NCBI GenBank assembly: GCA_030587365.1
Contig: JAUQZE010000011.1
Coordinates: forward strand, 36,885 to 100,884
Reading direction: 5' to 3'
From: Candidatus Freyarchaeota archaeon
Lineage (GTDB): Archaea > Asgardarchaeota > Jordiarchaeia > Jordiarchaeales > Jordiarchaeaceae
DNA length: 64,000 bases
A program made the translations under genes and the position numbers. The notes beneath the pieces were generated by a model that did not search any database, was not told the DNA's origin, and saw only the letters and a list, made by a program, of their open reading frames with translations. Below are positions 8,204 through 16,961 of the stretch, one piece after another. Positions within the stretch are counted from its first letter, which is position 1. Each line of letters begins with the position of its first letter.

Positions 8204-9592
8204 GTGGCTGACATAAAGCCAAAGCACTTTACCGAAGAAGAAATTGTAGAATTGTTAACCGAAGTAACCGATGAGGAGTTACAAAAGTGTCATAAACATG
8301 AACTCGTTCCGTCGAAAGATGTGATTCTATTTCAGGGAACGCCCGGTGAGGCTTTAGTTAAGGATACCAAGGGTAATGAATACATTGATTTCACCTCACA
8401 AGCATGGTCACTAGGAATAGGTTACATACAACAGGATGTTATGTTCGCAGCAATGGAGCAAATGAAACACATCTCCCACGCCCGCAACCAGTTTCAAACA
8501 ATCCCCCGAATAAAACTCGTGAACAAACTCTCAGAAATGGCGCCCGGCGACCTTAAGAACGTGGTGCTGAACACCCAAGGCGGATCGGTTGCAGTTGAAG
8601 TGGCATTGAAACTCGCCATGGTGAACAGGCCAGCTATGCAGGACATTTTCATAACAATGTGGGGCGGATACCACGGAAACACCCTCGCCCTAATGGCTCC
8701 AACACATTTCATGCCCCTAGTAGTTAGATACAAAGGATTTGGAAGAGAACACTTCGTTAAATCACCTTTCCCCTACTGCTACCGATGTCCCTTCGGACAA
8801 AAAGACATATCCGAGTGCGGAGACCTGTGCCTAACTATGCTCCAAAAGACCATAGACTATGGTTGCCAAGGATTGCCCATCGGAGTGCTCCTAGAGCCTA
8901 TTCAGGGACCGACGGGAGAAGTACCCGCTCCCCCGGAGTTTATTAAGGGAGCCCGAGAGGTTTGCAATAAGAACAATCTTCTGCTTATTTTCGACGAGTC
9001 TCAGACCGCGTTCGGTAGGATAGGCACAATGTTTGCGGCGGAGTACTATGATGCTGTACCCGACCTCATGGCTCTCACGAAAGCTCTAGGCGGCGGTTTC
9101 CCCATGGGTGCGACACTAGCTAGTGAAAAACTGGGAATGTTCACACCCGCCGAGCAACACAGCACTTTCAGCGCGAACCCCGTCTGCTACGCCGCTGCGT
9201 TAGTAAACTTGGAACTCATCCAAAGACTCGATTTACCTAAGAGAGCCGAGGAGATGGGAAAGTATCTAATGAAAAGGTTCCTTGAACTGCAGGAAAATTA
9301 CCCCATAATGGGAGATGTGCGAGGAATCGGACTATTCCAAGGGGTTGAACTGGTAAAAGACCCCCGAACAAAGGAGCCTGCAAACACCGCGGCAGAACAT
9401 TTCGTTGAAGAAGCACTCAAAAGAGGATTAATACTAGACCTGTGCCAACCGGTAATCACGCTACGCGGGCAATTCATAAGAAGCACACTAACCATAAAAC
9501 CGCCCCTAGTCCTCACCCGGGAACAGGTTGATCGGGCGATGGAAATATTCGAGGAGTGTCTACAAACAGTTACCCCCCTCATAAAAACCTAA
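8204..9592 (+). CDS. class III pyridoxal-phosphate aminotransferase
   Basis: A 462-residue enzyme of the acetyl-ornithine/4-aminobutyrate aminotransferase family. It shows the cofactor features: LNTQGGSVAVEVALKLA (phosphate loop), GGYHG, FDESQTAFGR (the Asp that contacts the ring nitrogen) and LTKALGGGFPMGA with the Schiff-base Lys near residue 295. A cysteine-rich insertion, YCYRCPFGQ followed by CGDLC (about 191-210), marks an archaeal and bacterial subgroup. The substrate is likely an omega-amino acid, diamine or amino acid. The GTG start has GGTGGTG 8 bases upstream. It may supply or drain the 2-oxo acids used by the upstream operon; this is inference. Confidence 0.9.
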   Translation: MADIKPKHFTEEEIVELLTEVTDEELQKCHKHELVPSKDVILFQGTPGEALVKDTKGNEYIDFTSQAWSLGIGYIQQDVMFAAMEQMKHISHARNQFQTIPRIKLVNKLSEMAPGDLKNVVLNTQGGSVAVEVALKLAMVNRPAMQDIFITMWGGYHGNTLALMAPTHFMPLVVRYKGFGREHFVKSPFPYCYRCPFGQKDISECGDLCLTMLQKTIDYGCQGLPIGVLLEPIQGPTGEVPAPPEFIKGAREVCNKNNLLLIFDESQTAFGRIGTMFAAEYYDAVPDLMALTKALGGGFPMGATLASEKLGMFTPAEQHSTFSANPVCYAAALVNLELIQRLDLPKRAEEMGKYLMKRFLELQENYPIMGDVRGIGLFQGVELVKDPRTKEPANTAAEHFVEEALKRGLILDLCQPVITLRGQFIRSTLTIKPPLVLTREQVDRAMEIFEECLQTVTPLIKT

Positions 9593-9811
9593 AAACCGAA
9601 GCCCAAACCCTTCCCAACAATTTTTCTTTTTTTAACACCCAAACAGAGAATTCTACAGAACTTTCTTTTTCCATGTAGATTTGTGATAAACGGCTCCAAA
9701 CTTTTTATGTCTCAAACCCTGCTTTAAGAAACTATTTAAGAGAGCACATTCTTAAACAAATATTTGAAAAATGTGAAAAAATTGAAAATGGAATAGTTGG
9801 AGGTTAAAGAG

Positions 9812-11410
9812 TTGGGAGAACAATGTGTGCTAACACACGATGTAGGAACATCGGGGGATAAGGCGACGCTGGTAGGCACATCAGGCAAAATACTCGGCGT
9901 CGCGGAGAAAGATTATGATGTGAACTATCCAGAACCGGGATGGGCTGAACAGGACCCCAAACAGTACTGGGACGCGGTGGTAGAAACAACCAAGGCACTC
10001 CTAAAGAAGACAAAAACGAACCCCAAAGACGTGATCGGAATAAGCCTAGATGCCCAGATGATGGGAGCAATACCAGTAGACAAAAACGGCAACGCCCTAA
10101 GACCAGCAATGATCTGGCTTGACGCCCGAAGCCAAAAACAATCAGCAGAATTCGAAAAAAAATTCGACCCAATAAGCCAACTGCTCGACATGGGAAACCT
10201 ACCCATGACCACAGCAAAAGACGTCATCCCCAAAATCTGGTGGATCAGAGACAACGAACCCAAAGTCTTTGAGAAAGCCTACAAGTGGTGCGACGTTAAG
10301 GACTACGTAATCCGCAAACTCGTAGGAGAGTTCTACACGGATTGGAGCACCGCCCTCCTCTTCGGACTTTTCCACATCCAAAACCATGTCTGGGTAGACC
10401 AAATAATCGAAGGCGTAGGCCTATCAAGAGATAAGCTCTGCGAAGTCACCAAAACCACGGATGTTATAGGAACCCTAACAAAAGAAGCCGCCCGCGAATT
10501 GGGACTCACCACAGAAACCCCCGTAATCTGCGGCGCGGGCGACGCACCAGCCACCCACGTGGGTTCAGGTGCAATTAAAACCCTCGAGGGGCACTTATAC
10601 CTGGGCTCATCCGGATGGGTTTCCGTGGCAATGGACAACTTCGCCGTTGACCCCGAGACCGGCATTGCAACCATCTACTCCGGAGTCCCGGGCAAATTCA
10701 TGCTCATCGGCGAAATGGAGAGCGTCGCTGCACCCTTCAAATGGTTCAGAGACAATCTCGCTGCGGCAGAGTGCCAAATAGCCACGGAACGCGGATGCGA
10801 CCCCTACGACGTCATCAACGAAGAAGCAGCAGCAGTAGGGCCTGGCGCAAAGAAGCTAATCTTCCTACCCTGGATGCTCGGAGAAAGAGCACCAATACAG
10901 GACACCACAGTCAGAGGCGGCTTCATAAACCTGAGCTTCCACCACGGTCCACCCGAAATCGCCCGAGCCATACTGGAAGGAGTAGCCTACCACATAAGGT
11001 GGATAACCAAAAACATTCAGAAAGTCCTCGACCGAGGCGTCCTAGACCCAAACCAGCCTAAACCCGAAATCAAATCCCTAAACGCCTGCGGAGGAGGAGC
11101 AGTAAGCCCCCTCTGGATGCAAATATTCGCAGACGTACTAAGCAAAAGGATAAGACCAATAAGAGAACCCCGCTCGGTCGCAGCCATAGGAATAGCAATA
11201 ATATCCATGGTCGGACTAAAAATATACTCTGACTTCGAAACCGCCGTGGACAAAATAATCAAAGTCGAAAAAGACTATTACCCAAACGAAAACCTGAAAC
11301 CAGTATACGACGAAATGTACAATGTATTCGAAGGAATCTACCCCAAACTAAAAGAAGTCTACCAAACCCTCAACAAGGGCGAAATCCATAAAAAAATAAT
11401 AGAACCCTAA
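9812..11410 (+). CDS. FGGY-family carbohydrate kinase (xylulokinase-like)
   Basis: A kinase of about 532 residues with the FGGY layout: an N-terminal phosphate loop THDVGTSGDKATL (about 5-17), YPEPGWAEQDPKQYW, a sugar-binding MIWLDARSQ, and in the C-terminal domain CGAGDAPATHVGSG and ACGGGAVSPLW for ATP. I chose TTG at 9812 because GGAGGT (9799-9804) lies 7 bases before it; an in-frame TTG at 9797 overlaps that site. Such kinases phosphorylate xylulose, ribulose, glycerol or related polyols. It lies 2.5 kb from the RuBisCO-like gene, so a shared pentose or apiose-type route is possible but not shown. Confidence 0.88.
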   Translation: MGEQCVLTHDVGTSGDKATLVGTSGKILGVAEKDYDVNYPEPGWAEQDPKQYWDAVVETTKALLKKTKTNPKDVIGISLDAQMMGAIPVDKNGNALRPAMIWLDARSQKQSAEFEKKFDPISQLLDMGNLPMTTAKDVIPKIWWIRDNEPKVFEKAYKWCDVKDYVIRKLVGEFYTDWSTALLFGLFHIQNHVWVDQIIEGVGLSRDKLCEVTKTTDVIGTLTKEAARELGLTTETPVICGAGDAPATHVGSGAIKTLEGHLYLGSSGWVSVAMDNFAVDPETGIATIYSGVPGKFMLIGEMESVAAPFKWFRDNLAAAECQIATERGCDPYDVINEEAAAVGPGAKKLIFLPWMLGERAPIQDTTVRGGFINLSFHHGPPEIARAILEGVAYHIRWITKNIQKVLDRGVLDPNQPKPEIKSLNACGGGAVSPLWMQIFADVLSKRIRPIREPRSVAAIGIAIISMVGLKIYSDFETAVDKIIKVEKDYYPNENLKPVYDEMYNVFEGIYPKLKEVYQTLNKGEIHKKIIEP

Positions 11411-11744
11411 ATTCTCACCCAACATTCCACCTTTTTTTGGGATATTATTCGCTTAATACACTCAGCATCACCATCCAATAGAAAGAATGGATGCTGCGCT
11501 CTACCTCAATAGTTTAATCTTAATTCTATTTTACCAAGTTAATAGATAATAGTGTATTCAATAGGGGTTTTGATTCAAACAGTCTCAGTTATATATGATT
11601 TATAAACAAATATGATTCGATTTGCACAAAATAGGAAAATGAATTTTTATAAAAAGCGAAGACCCCGAAAATTCTTTTTTTCAACACAACAGAAGCCATA
11701 GTATCGGCGCAAACAAAAATAACAAACTAACAAAAAAGCATAAC
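11411..11744. other. intergenic region, A/C-rich, no gene seen
   Basis: No reading frame with a ribosome site and no RNA gene is visible. A T-run (ACCTTTTTTTGGG) right after the kinase stop could end its transcript. Base composition stays A/C-rich on the + strand, as in the neighbouring genes, which shows that the strand bias here is not only codon use. Confidence 0.4.
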
Positions 11745-11749
11745 CTATA

Positions 11750-12410
11750 TATAAATCAAAACAAGATACTAAAATAAGTGCCAGAACTTGAACAGAGTCA
11801 AGAGGGTGCTTGCGTGAAGGAAATAACCCCCGGCGTAGCCGTAATCGGACCATTATTGATTTTCCTCGGAATAGCATCCCTAATGTTTTCCCTACCCAAT
11901 TTACTCTTCGGAGGAGGCTTTCAACTCTTCCCCCTAATATTCTTTCTACCATTCCTACTATTCTCCTCATACTTCTTTGGAGGAATGGGGGGGTCTCTCC
12001 CATTCATAATCAGCTTAATCTTAATCTTCTATATTTCACAGACCAACACATTCTCTTTTACCACAGTGTTACCATGGATAGGGGTAGCACTCATAATAGC
12101 CGGAATAGCTGTTATTATAGTGGGCAGCAGAGCTGAAGCAAAAGCCAGAGTAACCATCCGGGGGAGGCAACCAGTACTTAAGGAAACAATCAAAGAAAGA
12201 GAGATTGGATACATTCGCTGCAGATACTGTGGAGCCAAAGTGTCAGAAACGGAAAGAAAGTGCCCCGAATGCGGAGCCAAACTATAACCAAAATATCAAA
12301 GCCCGGGTCTACATTTTCTGACTTGCATTTCAAATACGAATCCAACAAGAACAACTATTAATCCTGAAAAAGATTTTTAACACCACAAAAAAAACCAGAA
12401 AAATCTGTTC
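11750..12410. repeat. copy A of a tandem segmental duplication
   Basis: The leader (about 11750-11813), zinc-ribbon gene and downstream 110 bases of this copy match copy B at 13205-13850. Shared blocks include AAATCAAAACAAGATACTAA and CCAGAACTTGAACAGAG upstream and CATTTCAAATACGAAT downstream. The copy continues after an unmatched insert (about 12420-13020, with the gene 12461-12799) into the RuBisCO-like 3' fragment at 13087-13173. Confidence 0.75.
11814..12287 (+). CDS. membrane protein with C-terminal zinc ribbon (copy A)
   Basis: About 157 residues from the GTG at 11814, which is preceded by GAGGGTG and matches the start of copy B; an earlier in-frame start at 11778 is less likely. There are three or four hydrophobic segments in the first 105 residues, then a charged linker (KETIKEREI) and a zinc ribbon CRYCGAKVSETERKCPECG at the end. 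The C-terminal 45 residues are nearly identical to the paralogue at 13277-13714, while the membrane part has diverged strongly. Function unknown; the ribbon probably faces the cytoplasm and binds protein or nucleic acid. Confidence 0.75.
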   Translation: MKEITPGVAVIGPLLIFLGIASLMFSLPNLLFGGGFQLFPLIFFLPFLLFSSYFFGGMGGSLPFIISLILIFYISQTNTFSFTTVLPWIGVALIIAGIAVIIVGSRAEAKARVTIRGRQPVLKETIKEREIGYIRCRYCGAKVSETERKCPECGAKL

Positions 12411-12460
12411 AACAGTTCAGTGAATAAAAAATGTGGAAATACAAAAAAGAAAAAGAAAGA

Positions 12461-12799
12461 TCAAACCCAATCGCCAATACGAAGTGATTCGTTATAGAAA
12501 TGGTCCGCTTGAAGTTCAAACATCGATTCATCCCATTGTTTGAGATCTATTTTTACTATTTTTCCTTGTATCAATACTCTATCACCCGTCCTGAAATAAC
12601 CGACCCCTAAAACCCGAACTAGAATTTCGTCAGGAATTCCTCCAATATTTTCTTCTAATTTTATTGAAAAATAAGTAAAGTTGCCCACTATGCGACTGCC
12701 AAATCTAATATGTGAAACCATGGATAATCCTGTTGCTACACCTCGAATCAAGCCTTCATATACTACTTGTTCTTTCCCCATTTCAAGTGTCACCTCCAT
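12461..12799 (-). CDS. OB-fold-like beta-rich protein, unknown function
   Basis: A 112-residue soluble protein with no cysteines, made of short beta strands: VYEGLIRGVATGL, VGNFTYFSIKLEE, DEILVRVLGVGYFRTGDRVLIQG and KIVKIDLKQ. A pattern ending in 'GDRVLIQGKIVKI' is common in OB folds. It lies inside copy A of the tandem duplication and is absent from copy B, so it was either inserted there or lost from copy B. Start ATG after TGGAGGTGA, a strong ribosome site. Confidence 0.55.
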   Translation of the reverse strand: MEVTLEMGKEQVVYEGLIRGVATGLSMVSHIRFGSRIVGNFTYFSIKLEENIGGIPDEILVRVLGVGYFRTGDRVLIQGKIVKIDLKQWDESMFELQADHFYNESLRIGDWV

Positions 12800-13086
12800 T
12801 TTTCCAATAAATTTTGTTCATTCCTAAAATTAAAGGTATGTTTAATAAAGTTTAGTAATTTCTAATTTTTCATTAATTATGAGTTACACCCTTCCTCCGA
12901 TTCTAAATGAAGAATTATGTATTCTCTTTCTGTTATCTTCCCTTTTCTATTTTAATGCTTTCACTCAACCCTTCCCTTAAGAAGGAATTCAGAACACCCA
13001 TACAAAACGGTTAAGAAAGAATGAATACTAGAAAAAGCGGCAGAAAACAAAAAAAGAGAAGGAGAAAGACCCGAAACTAAAACATT

Positions 13087-13173
13087 TCACACCGTTTTAC
13101 TCGTCTTCCAGGTACCCAGAGCACGACCAAGCTCCTTATGATCCTCAGCATACTTATCCAGTGGAATATTCCT
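13087..13173 (-). pseudogene. duplicated 3' fragment of the RuBisCO-like gene
   Basis: Reading the minus strand gives the last 28 or so residues of the RuBisCO-like protein (IPLDKYAEDHKELGRALGTW, then KTSKTV and a stop). It is nearly identical to the end of the real gene at 13945, with a few changes such as E to D. No ribosome site or start is present, so this is a duplication remnant that marks the end of copy A. Confidence 0.85.
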
Positions 13174-13204
13174 CAATAAACCAGATGCTACGTTCCCTAA
13201 GCGT

Positions 13205-13850
13205 AAATCATAAATAAATCAAAACAAGATACTAAGATTAGCACCAGAACTTGAACAGAGACAAGAGAGTGATTATGTGAAAAAATATTTAGGCCCAATC
13301 GGATTATTTATGTGCTGGGTCGGTATTATACTTGTATTTTTTAACCTTCAAGGTTTAAATATCGGAATCGTTAACCCCACACCCCTATTATTACCTTATC
13401 TCTTAACTTTGATGGTATACCCCACTCCCACAATGGGCTTATTCTTAACCTTATATCTTTCATGGTCACAGGCCAGCGTGAACTCTAGCGCACCGTTAGC
13501 GTGGACAGGGATAACACTCATAGTAGCCGGAATAGCCTTTCTCATAGTGGGCGTCAGAGCCGCAGCAAAAGCCAGAGAAACACTCCGGACGACGCCAACA
13601 GTAATTAAGGAAACAATCAAAGAAAGAGAGATCGTATACATTCGCTGCAGATACTGCGGAGCCAAAGTACCAGAAACGGAAAAAGAGTGCCATAAATGCG
13701 GAGCAACACTATAACCAAAATACCCAAGCCCCGGTCTACATTTTCTAACCTGCATTTCAAATACGAATTCCAACGAGACCAACTATTAATCCCGAGAAAG
13801 ATATCTTAACACAACAAAAAACAAAACTAGACCAGAAAAATCCGCTTAGC
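13205..13850. repeat. copy B of the tandem segmental duplication
   Basis: It matches copy A (11750-12410) in leader, gene and downstream sequence. It then runs through a further matching block (about 13880-14030, 'GAAACTAAACCATTTCACACCG') into the true 3' end of the RuBisCO-like gene, matching 13025-13173. The repeated unit thus includes the zinc-ribbon gene and the RuBisCO-like tail. Confidence 0.75.
13277..13714 (+). CDS. membrane protein with C-terminal zinc ribbon (copy B)
   Basis: A 145-residue paralogue of the protein at 11814-12287. It has hydrophobic segments at about 5-25, 34-60 and 75-95, then KETIKEREI and CRYCGAKVPETEKECHKCG. The third and fourth zinc ligands are spaced CHKC instead of CPEC. 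GTG start in the same leader context as copy A. The membrane half has changed far more than the ribbon half, which suggests different membrane partners but a shared ribbon role. Confidence 0.75.
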   Translation: MKKYLGPIGLFMCWVGIILVFFNLQGLNIGIVNPTPLLLPYLLTLMVYPTPTMGLFLTLYLSWSQASVNSSAPLAWTGITLIVAGIAFLIVGVRAAAKARETLRTTPTVIKETIKEREIVYIRCRYCGAKVPETEKECHKCGATL

Positions 13851-13944
13851 AATTTTTTATCCGCTAAAAATAGAAACACAGAAAAACGCGGCAAAAAATA
13901 AAAACAAAAAAAGAAAAGGGAGAAAACCCCGAAACTAAACCATT

Positions 13945-15282
13945 TCACACCGTTTTACTCGTCTTCCAAGTACCAAGAGCACGACCAAGCTCCTTATGAT
14001 CCTCAGCATACTTCTCCAAGGGAATACCCTTCACACTAGCATCGATAGCCTGACGGAAAGCAGTAGCACCAGCACGAGGACCATCGGGATGCGCGTGGAT
14101 AGCGCCACCAACACCCACAATGAAATCCTTACCAATATCCGCCATAATCTGGGGAACAAGCTGAACAATCATACCACCAGCAGGCATAGGCAAAGTAGGC
14201 TTCAAGTGATAGAACGGAAACGTCAACTCACGCCAAACCTGCAGATAAGTCTCCTTCATAAACGGCGCCTTCCCATAGGGGGCGGGGTTTTTCTAGCTCT
14301 GGCAGGGGTGTCCTGCTAGATATACTTCCATGTCGGCGCCTGCTAGTCTGCAGAATTTTCCTAGTATGAGTCTGGCGTCTACTCCGTAGTGTGGTGAGGC
14401 ATAATGAACGGCGGCATAATCACTATGGGCTAGTATGGGTACTTTTATGCTTGGATCCTCAGCTAGGTCTCTGAATGTTTCGTATCCTGTTGTGATTATG
14501 TTGACCATGAGGGCGTTTGCTCCTAGGTCTATGGCTTTTTCTGCTAGTTCTAGGGTTTTTTTGGGTCGGTCGGTTATGTTGACTGTGTATAGTGTTTTTT
14601 CTCCTTTTTCTTGGTCTGCTTTGTCGATTGCTTCCATGAATTTTGTTACTCGGTCTTCTACTCTGTTTAGTTCCATGTCTGCTAGTAGTTCGTCGTCTTT
14701 GATGAAGTCTACTCCGCCTGCTGCGGCTTCGTATGCTAGGTCTGCTCCTATTTCGCAGGGTGAGTAGACGCAGGGTTTTATCATGTTGTTTAGTATGGGG
14801 CGGTCTTTTACTCCGAGTATTTTTCTTACTCCTTGTATTCCGTATTTTGGTCCTTTGAATCCTTGTACCCATTTTTTGGGGAATTGGAGGTCTAGTAGTT
14901 TTATTTTTCCGGCTGCGGAGAGGTTTCCTACTACTGTGCTTAGGAGTACGGGTAGGTTGGGGTCGCCGAGGTTTCTTATGGGATATGCGATTTTTATTAT
15001 CCAGTGTCTTTCTTCTGTTTTGGGGAGTTGCCATTGGTGGGGTGGGATTTCGAATACTGCTGTTACTCGGGCTGCGTGTAGTTTTCTCACTTCGGGTGTT
15101 TCTTTGGGTACTGGTGTCCATGTTCCGGTGCTTTGTTCTAGTGCTAGTGCTATGGCTAGTGTGTATCCGTCTAGCCATGAGGGTTGGATTGAGTAGTATG
15201 TTGCTATTATGTTTTCTTCGGGGTCTACGCCTTCGGGGAGTGCTTCCATTGTTGTTAATAATTCATAGTCTTTTTCGCCCAA
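13945..15282 (-). CDS. RuBisCO-like protein interrupted by an in-frame TAG
   Basis: The frame from TTG 15282 (after AGGAGG) to the stop at 13945 codes about 445 residues and is open except for TAG at 14293-14295. It retains carbamylation-site-like FIKDDE (K195, D197, E198) and the catalytic Lys in MIKPC (K169), but the usual second Lys of IKPK is Cys. His and Arg of the HRAMH motif are HSDYA, and the loop-6 GKxEG is missing. With RLAGADMEV, AGGM and AIHAHPDGPRAGA it looks like form IV (RuBisCO-like), although the tail resembles archaeal form III. It is thus probably an enolase, isomerase or decarboxylase, not a CO2 fixer. An ATG at 15345 is an alternative start. Relative to Bacillus MtnW-type sequences about 9-11 extra residues surround the TAG. 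It may be a pseudogene, a readthrough site or an unrecognised intron. Confidence 0.75.
14292..14320 (-). repeat. hairpin-forming insertion carrying the in-frame TAG
   Basis: On the minus strand TCTAGC at the 5' side pairs with GCTAGA at the 3' side, and CAGG with CCTG inside. The TAG is part of the 3' arm. The block also repeats CTAGCAGG, found 27 bases upstream in the same gene. I tried every splice register that keeps the frame and found none that forms the two 3-nt bulges and 4-bp helix of a BHB. The + strand changes from A/C-rich to G/T-rich right here. Confidence 0.6.
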
Positions 15283-15468
15283 TTTTTTTTCCTCCTTTTG
15301 CTTCAGGTTTATTCGTGGTTGTGGAACTTTTAAAGTTTTGTTCATTGTGTTTGCGGCTTTTTGGGTTTTTCATGTTTGGCTGTTTTTGGGTTTTTGATTT
15401 TGTGTTTTTGGGCTGCATAGGGGCACTAAAACTCCTGTTGGAACAGGCGAAAACGTGAAACTGGAGAG

Positions 15469-16179
15469 CTAGATACTGTTGCTCTGCTTGGAGCGGGTTC
15501 TTGTGCTATTTGACTTCCTCAGGCGGGGGAGTAGTCGTCGCGTGTGTTGCATGTAATTACGATATTCTTGGCCAAAGTGGGCGAGCATCATCTCCTCCTC
15601 TTTGTCGATCCGTTTGTTGATAATGATGATTGTTAGTGCAGAGACAACCAGGATGACCCAATCTGTCGCAATAAAACCAGTGGCGAACATGAATAGCAGC
15701 GATGCTGTGTACATGGGATGTCGAACCCGACTATACGGGCCATGTGTAACTAATTGGTGGCCTGGTTTAAGCTCTAGGGTTGCGGTCCAAAACGTTCCTA
15801 GAGTCCTATGCACCCATACGAGTAAGAGTAAGGAGAAAGCACCCAGCCCCACTCCGATCCAGCTCATCCAATTGAAACTTGGAAATAAAGCGAAACTGGA
15901 AGGAATGGGAAGACTTGAAAAAGTAGCCCATGTGTGCCATGGAGGAACTAGAAGGTACAGGAACATTGGGATTGCCCATGCGATTGCACTCAAATCCTGG
16001 ATTACAACGTCGCGTTTTCGCTCGTAAACGCGGGTTTCCTTCATACGCCGCTTCTTCATGAGTTCTGGGTCGACCTTCTTCATCTTGTGAGTGTAATAGC
16101 CGCGAATAGATCCAAAAAGAATTAACAAGACCGCGAGGCTAATCCTGAATAGCGGCTCATCGTCGGTCAGAATGCACAT
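15469..16179 (-). CDS. isoprenylcysteine carboxyl methyltransferase-like membrane protein
   Basis: A 236-residue protein with about five transmembrane segments (11-28, 61-80, 108-127 and two near 168-192) and the ICMT/PEMT signature: GPYSRVRHPMYTA (about 150-162), then DKEEEMMLAHFGQEYRNYM near the end, which binds S-adenosylmethionine and the lipid substrate. The substrate in archaea is unknown. Base composition is more even than in its very skewed neighbours, which could point to recent transfer. Confidence 0.8.
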   Translation of the reverse strand: MCILTDDEPLFRISLAVLLILFGSIRGYYTHKMKKVDPELMKKRRMKETRVYERKRDVVIQDLSAIAWAIPMFLYLLVPPWHTWATFSSLPIPSSFALFPSFNWMSWIGVGLGAFSLLLLVWVHRTLGTFWTATLELKPGHQLVTHGPYSRVRHPMYTASLLFMFATGFIATDWVILVVSALTIIIINKRIDKEEEMMLAHFGQEYRNYMQHTRRLLPRLRKSNSTRTRSKQSNSI

Positions 16180-16480
16180 GTGGTTCAGTTAGCTTCCGTC
16201 CACTTAAAAGGATTCTTATGCATCGATCTGGCGCTAATTGAAACAGGTTCTCTAGCATCGGAGGCATGCAAGCAATTCAACTGGTTCCATCTCACTACAG
16301 AGAAGTCAATGCAGGCCTTTTCAACTGGGTGTACGTTTTATTTCTTGTTTTTGGGTTGTTGGTGGGGGGTTTGTGTTTTTGGGCTATGCTGTGGGTTTTG
16401 GGGGGTTTAGATAGTTTTTTATAGGACTTTTGTGTTCTACTTATGAATAAATTTTTATTGTTTGTTTTGGATTGAGAATT
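16180..16480. other. intergenic region, strongly G/T-rich
   Basis: From about 16340 the + strand is almost only G and T (for example TTGTTTTTGGGTTGTTGG). A 76-codon open frame at 16180-16410 has no ribosome site and ends in low-complexity sequence; I regard it as chance. No RNA gene was recognised. Confidence 0.4.
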
Positions 16481-16493
16481 AGGAGGTTTGGTT

Positions 16494-16961
16494 TTGGTTG
16501 TTGAAGGTGTGACGAGAGATATTATAAAGGAAATAGTTGATGCGATGGTGGTTGTGTTTAATAGTCGGGAGCCAGAGTTTAAGGAAAAAATGAAGTCTAT
16601 TACTAAGGGGAAGCGTAAGGTTTACCGGTTTGACGTTACGGATATTGGTCTTACCTGTGATGTGGAGCTCACTTCTGAGGGTGATGTTGTGGTTCATTGG
16701 GATGCTTTGCAGGATGTGGAGCCGGATTTGAAGATTTCCTCGGAAACTGTGGTGTTCGATGGGGTGATGACTCAGAGGGTTTCTCCAGTGACGGTTATGT
16801 TGAAGCGGAAAGCTAAGGTGAAAGGGTCTCTTAGGGAGTTGAATAAGTTCAGACCGATAATACCTGAGATGAGCGTTTCTTACAAAAAGGCTAGGGCTCA
16901 CATCGCGGAAAAGCACGGTCTCCAAGAGGCTCTTAAGAAGTTAGATGAAACAAAAATTTAG
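16494..16961 (+). CDS. SCP2-like lipid-binding protein
   Basis: About 155 residues. The start TTG at 16494 has AGGAGG (16481-16486) 7 bases before it; the in-frame TTG at 16488 overlaps the site. After an N-terminal helix the protein shows the SCP2 pattern: alternating strands (YRFDVTDIGLTCDVELTS, EGDVVVHWDALQ), then DLKISSETVVFDGVM and a C-terminal helix with SYKKARAHIAEKHG. SCP2 domains carry acyl chains or sterol-like lipids. The call is moderate because no catalytic motif exists to confirm it. Confidence 0.6.
   Translation: MVVEGVTRDIIKEIVDAMVVVFNSREPEFKEKMKSITKGKRKVYRFDVTDIGLTCDVELTSEGDVVVHWDALQDVEPDLKISSETVVFDGVMTQRVSPVTVMLKRKAKVKGSLRELNKFRPIIPEMSVSYKKARAHIAEKHGLQEALKKLDETKI

Noticed and set aside
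14292..14330. A BHB intron in the RuBisCO-like gene
   Set aside because: All registers that preserve frame and remove the TAG were tried; none gives a 4-bp central helix with two 3-nt bulges. The best (UCUAGC/GCUAGA) is a plain hairpin.
14459..15178. A long overlapping open frame (239 codons, very basic, Arg/Thr-rich) in the RuBisCO-like gene
   Set aside because: It is a mirror of the A/C-rich coding strand in another frame and has no ribosome site.
16180..16410. A 76-codon frame after the ICMT-like gene
   Set aside because: No ribosome site, and it ends in low-complexity G/T sequence.
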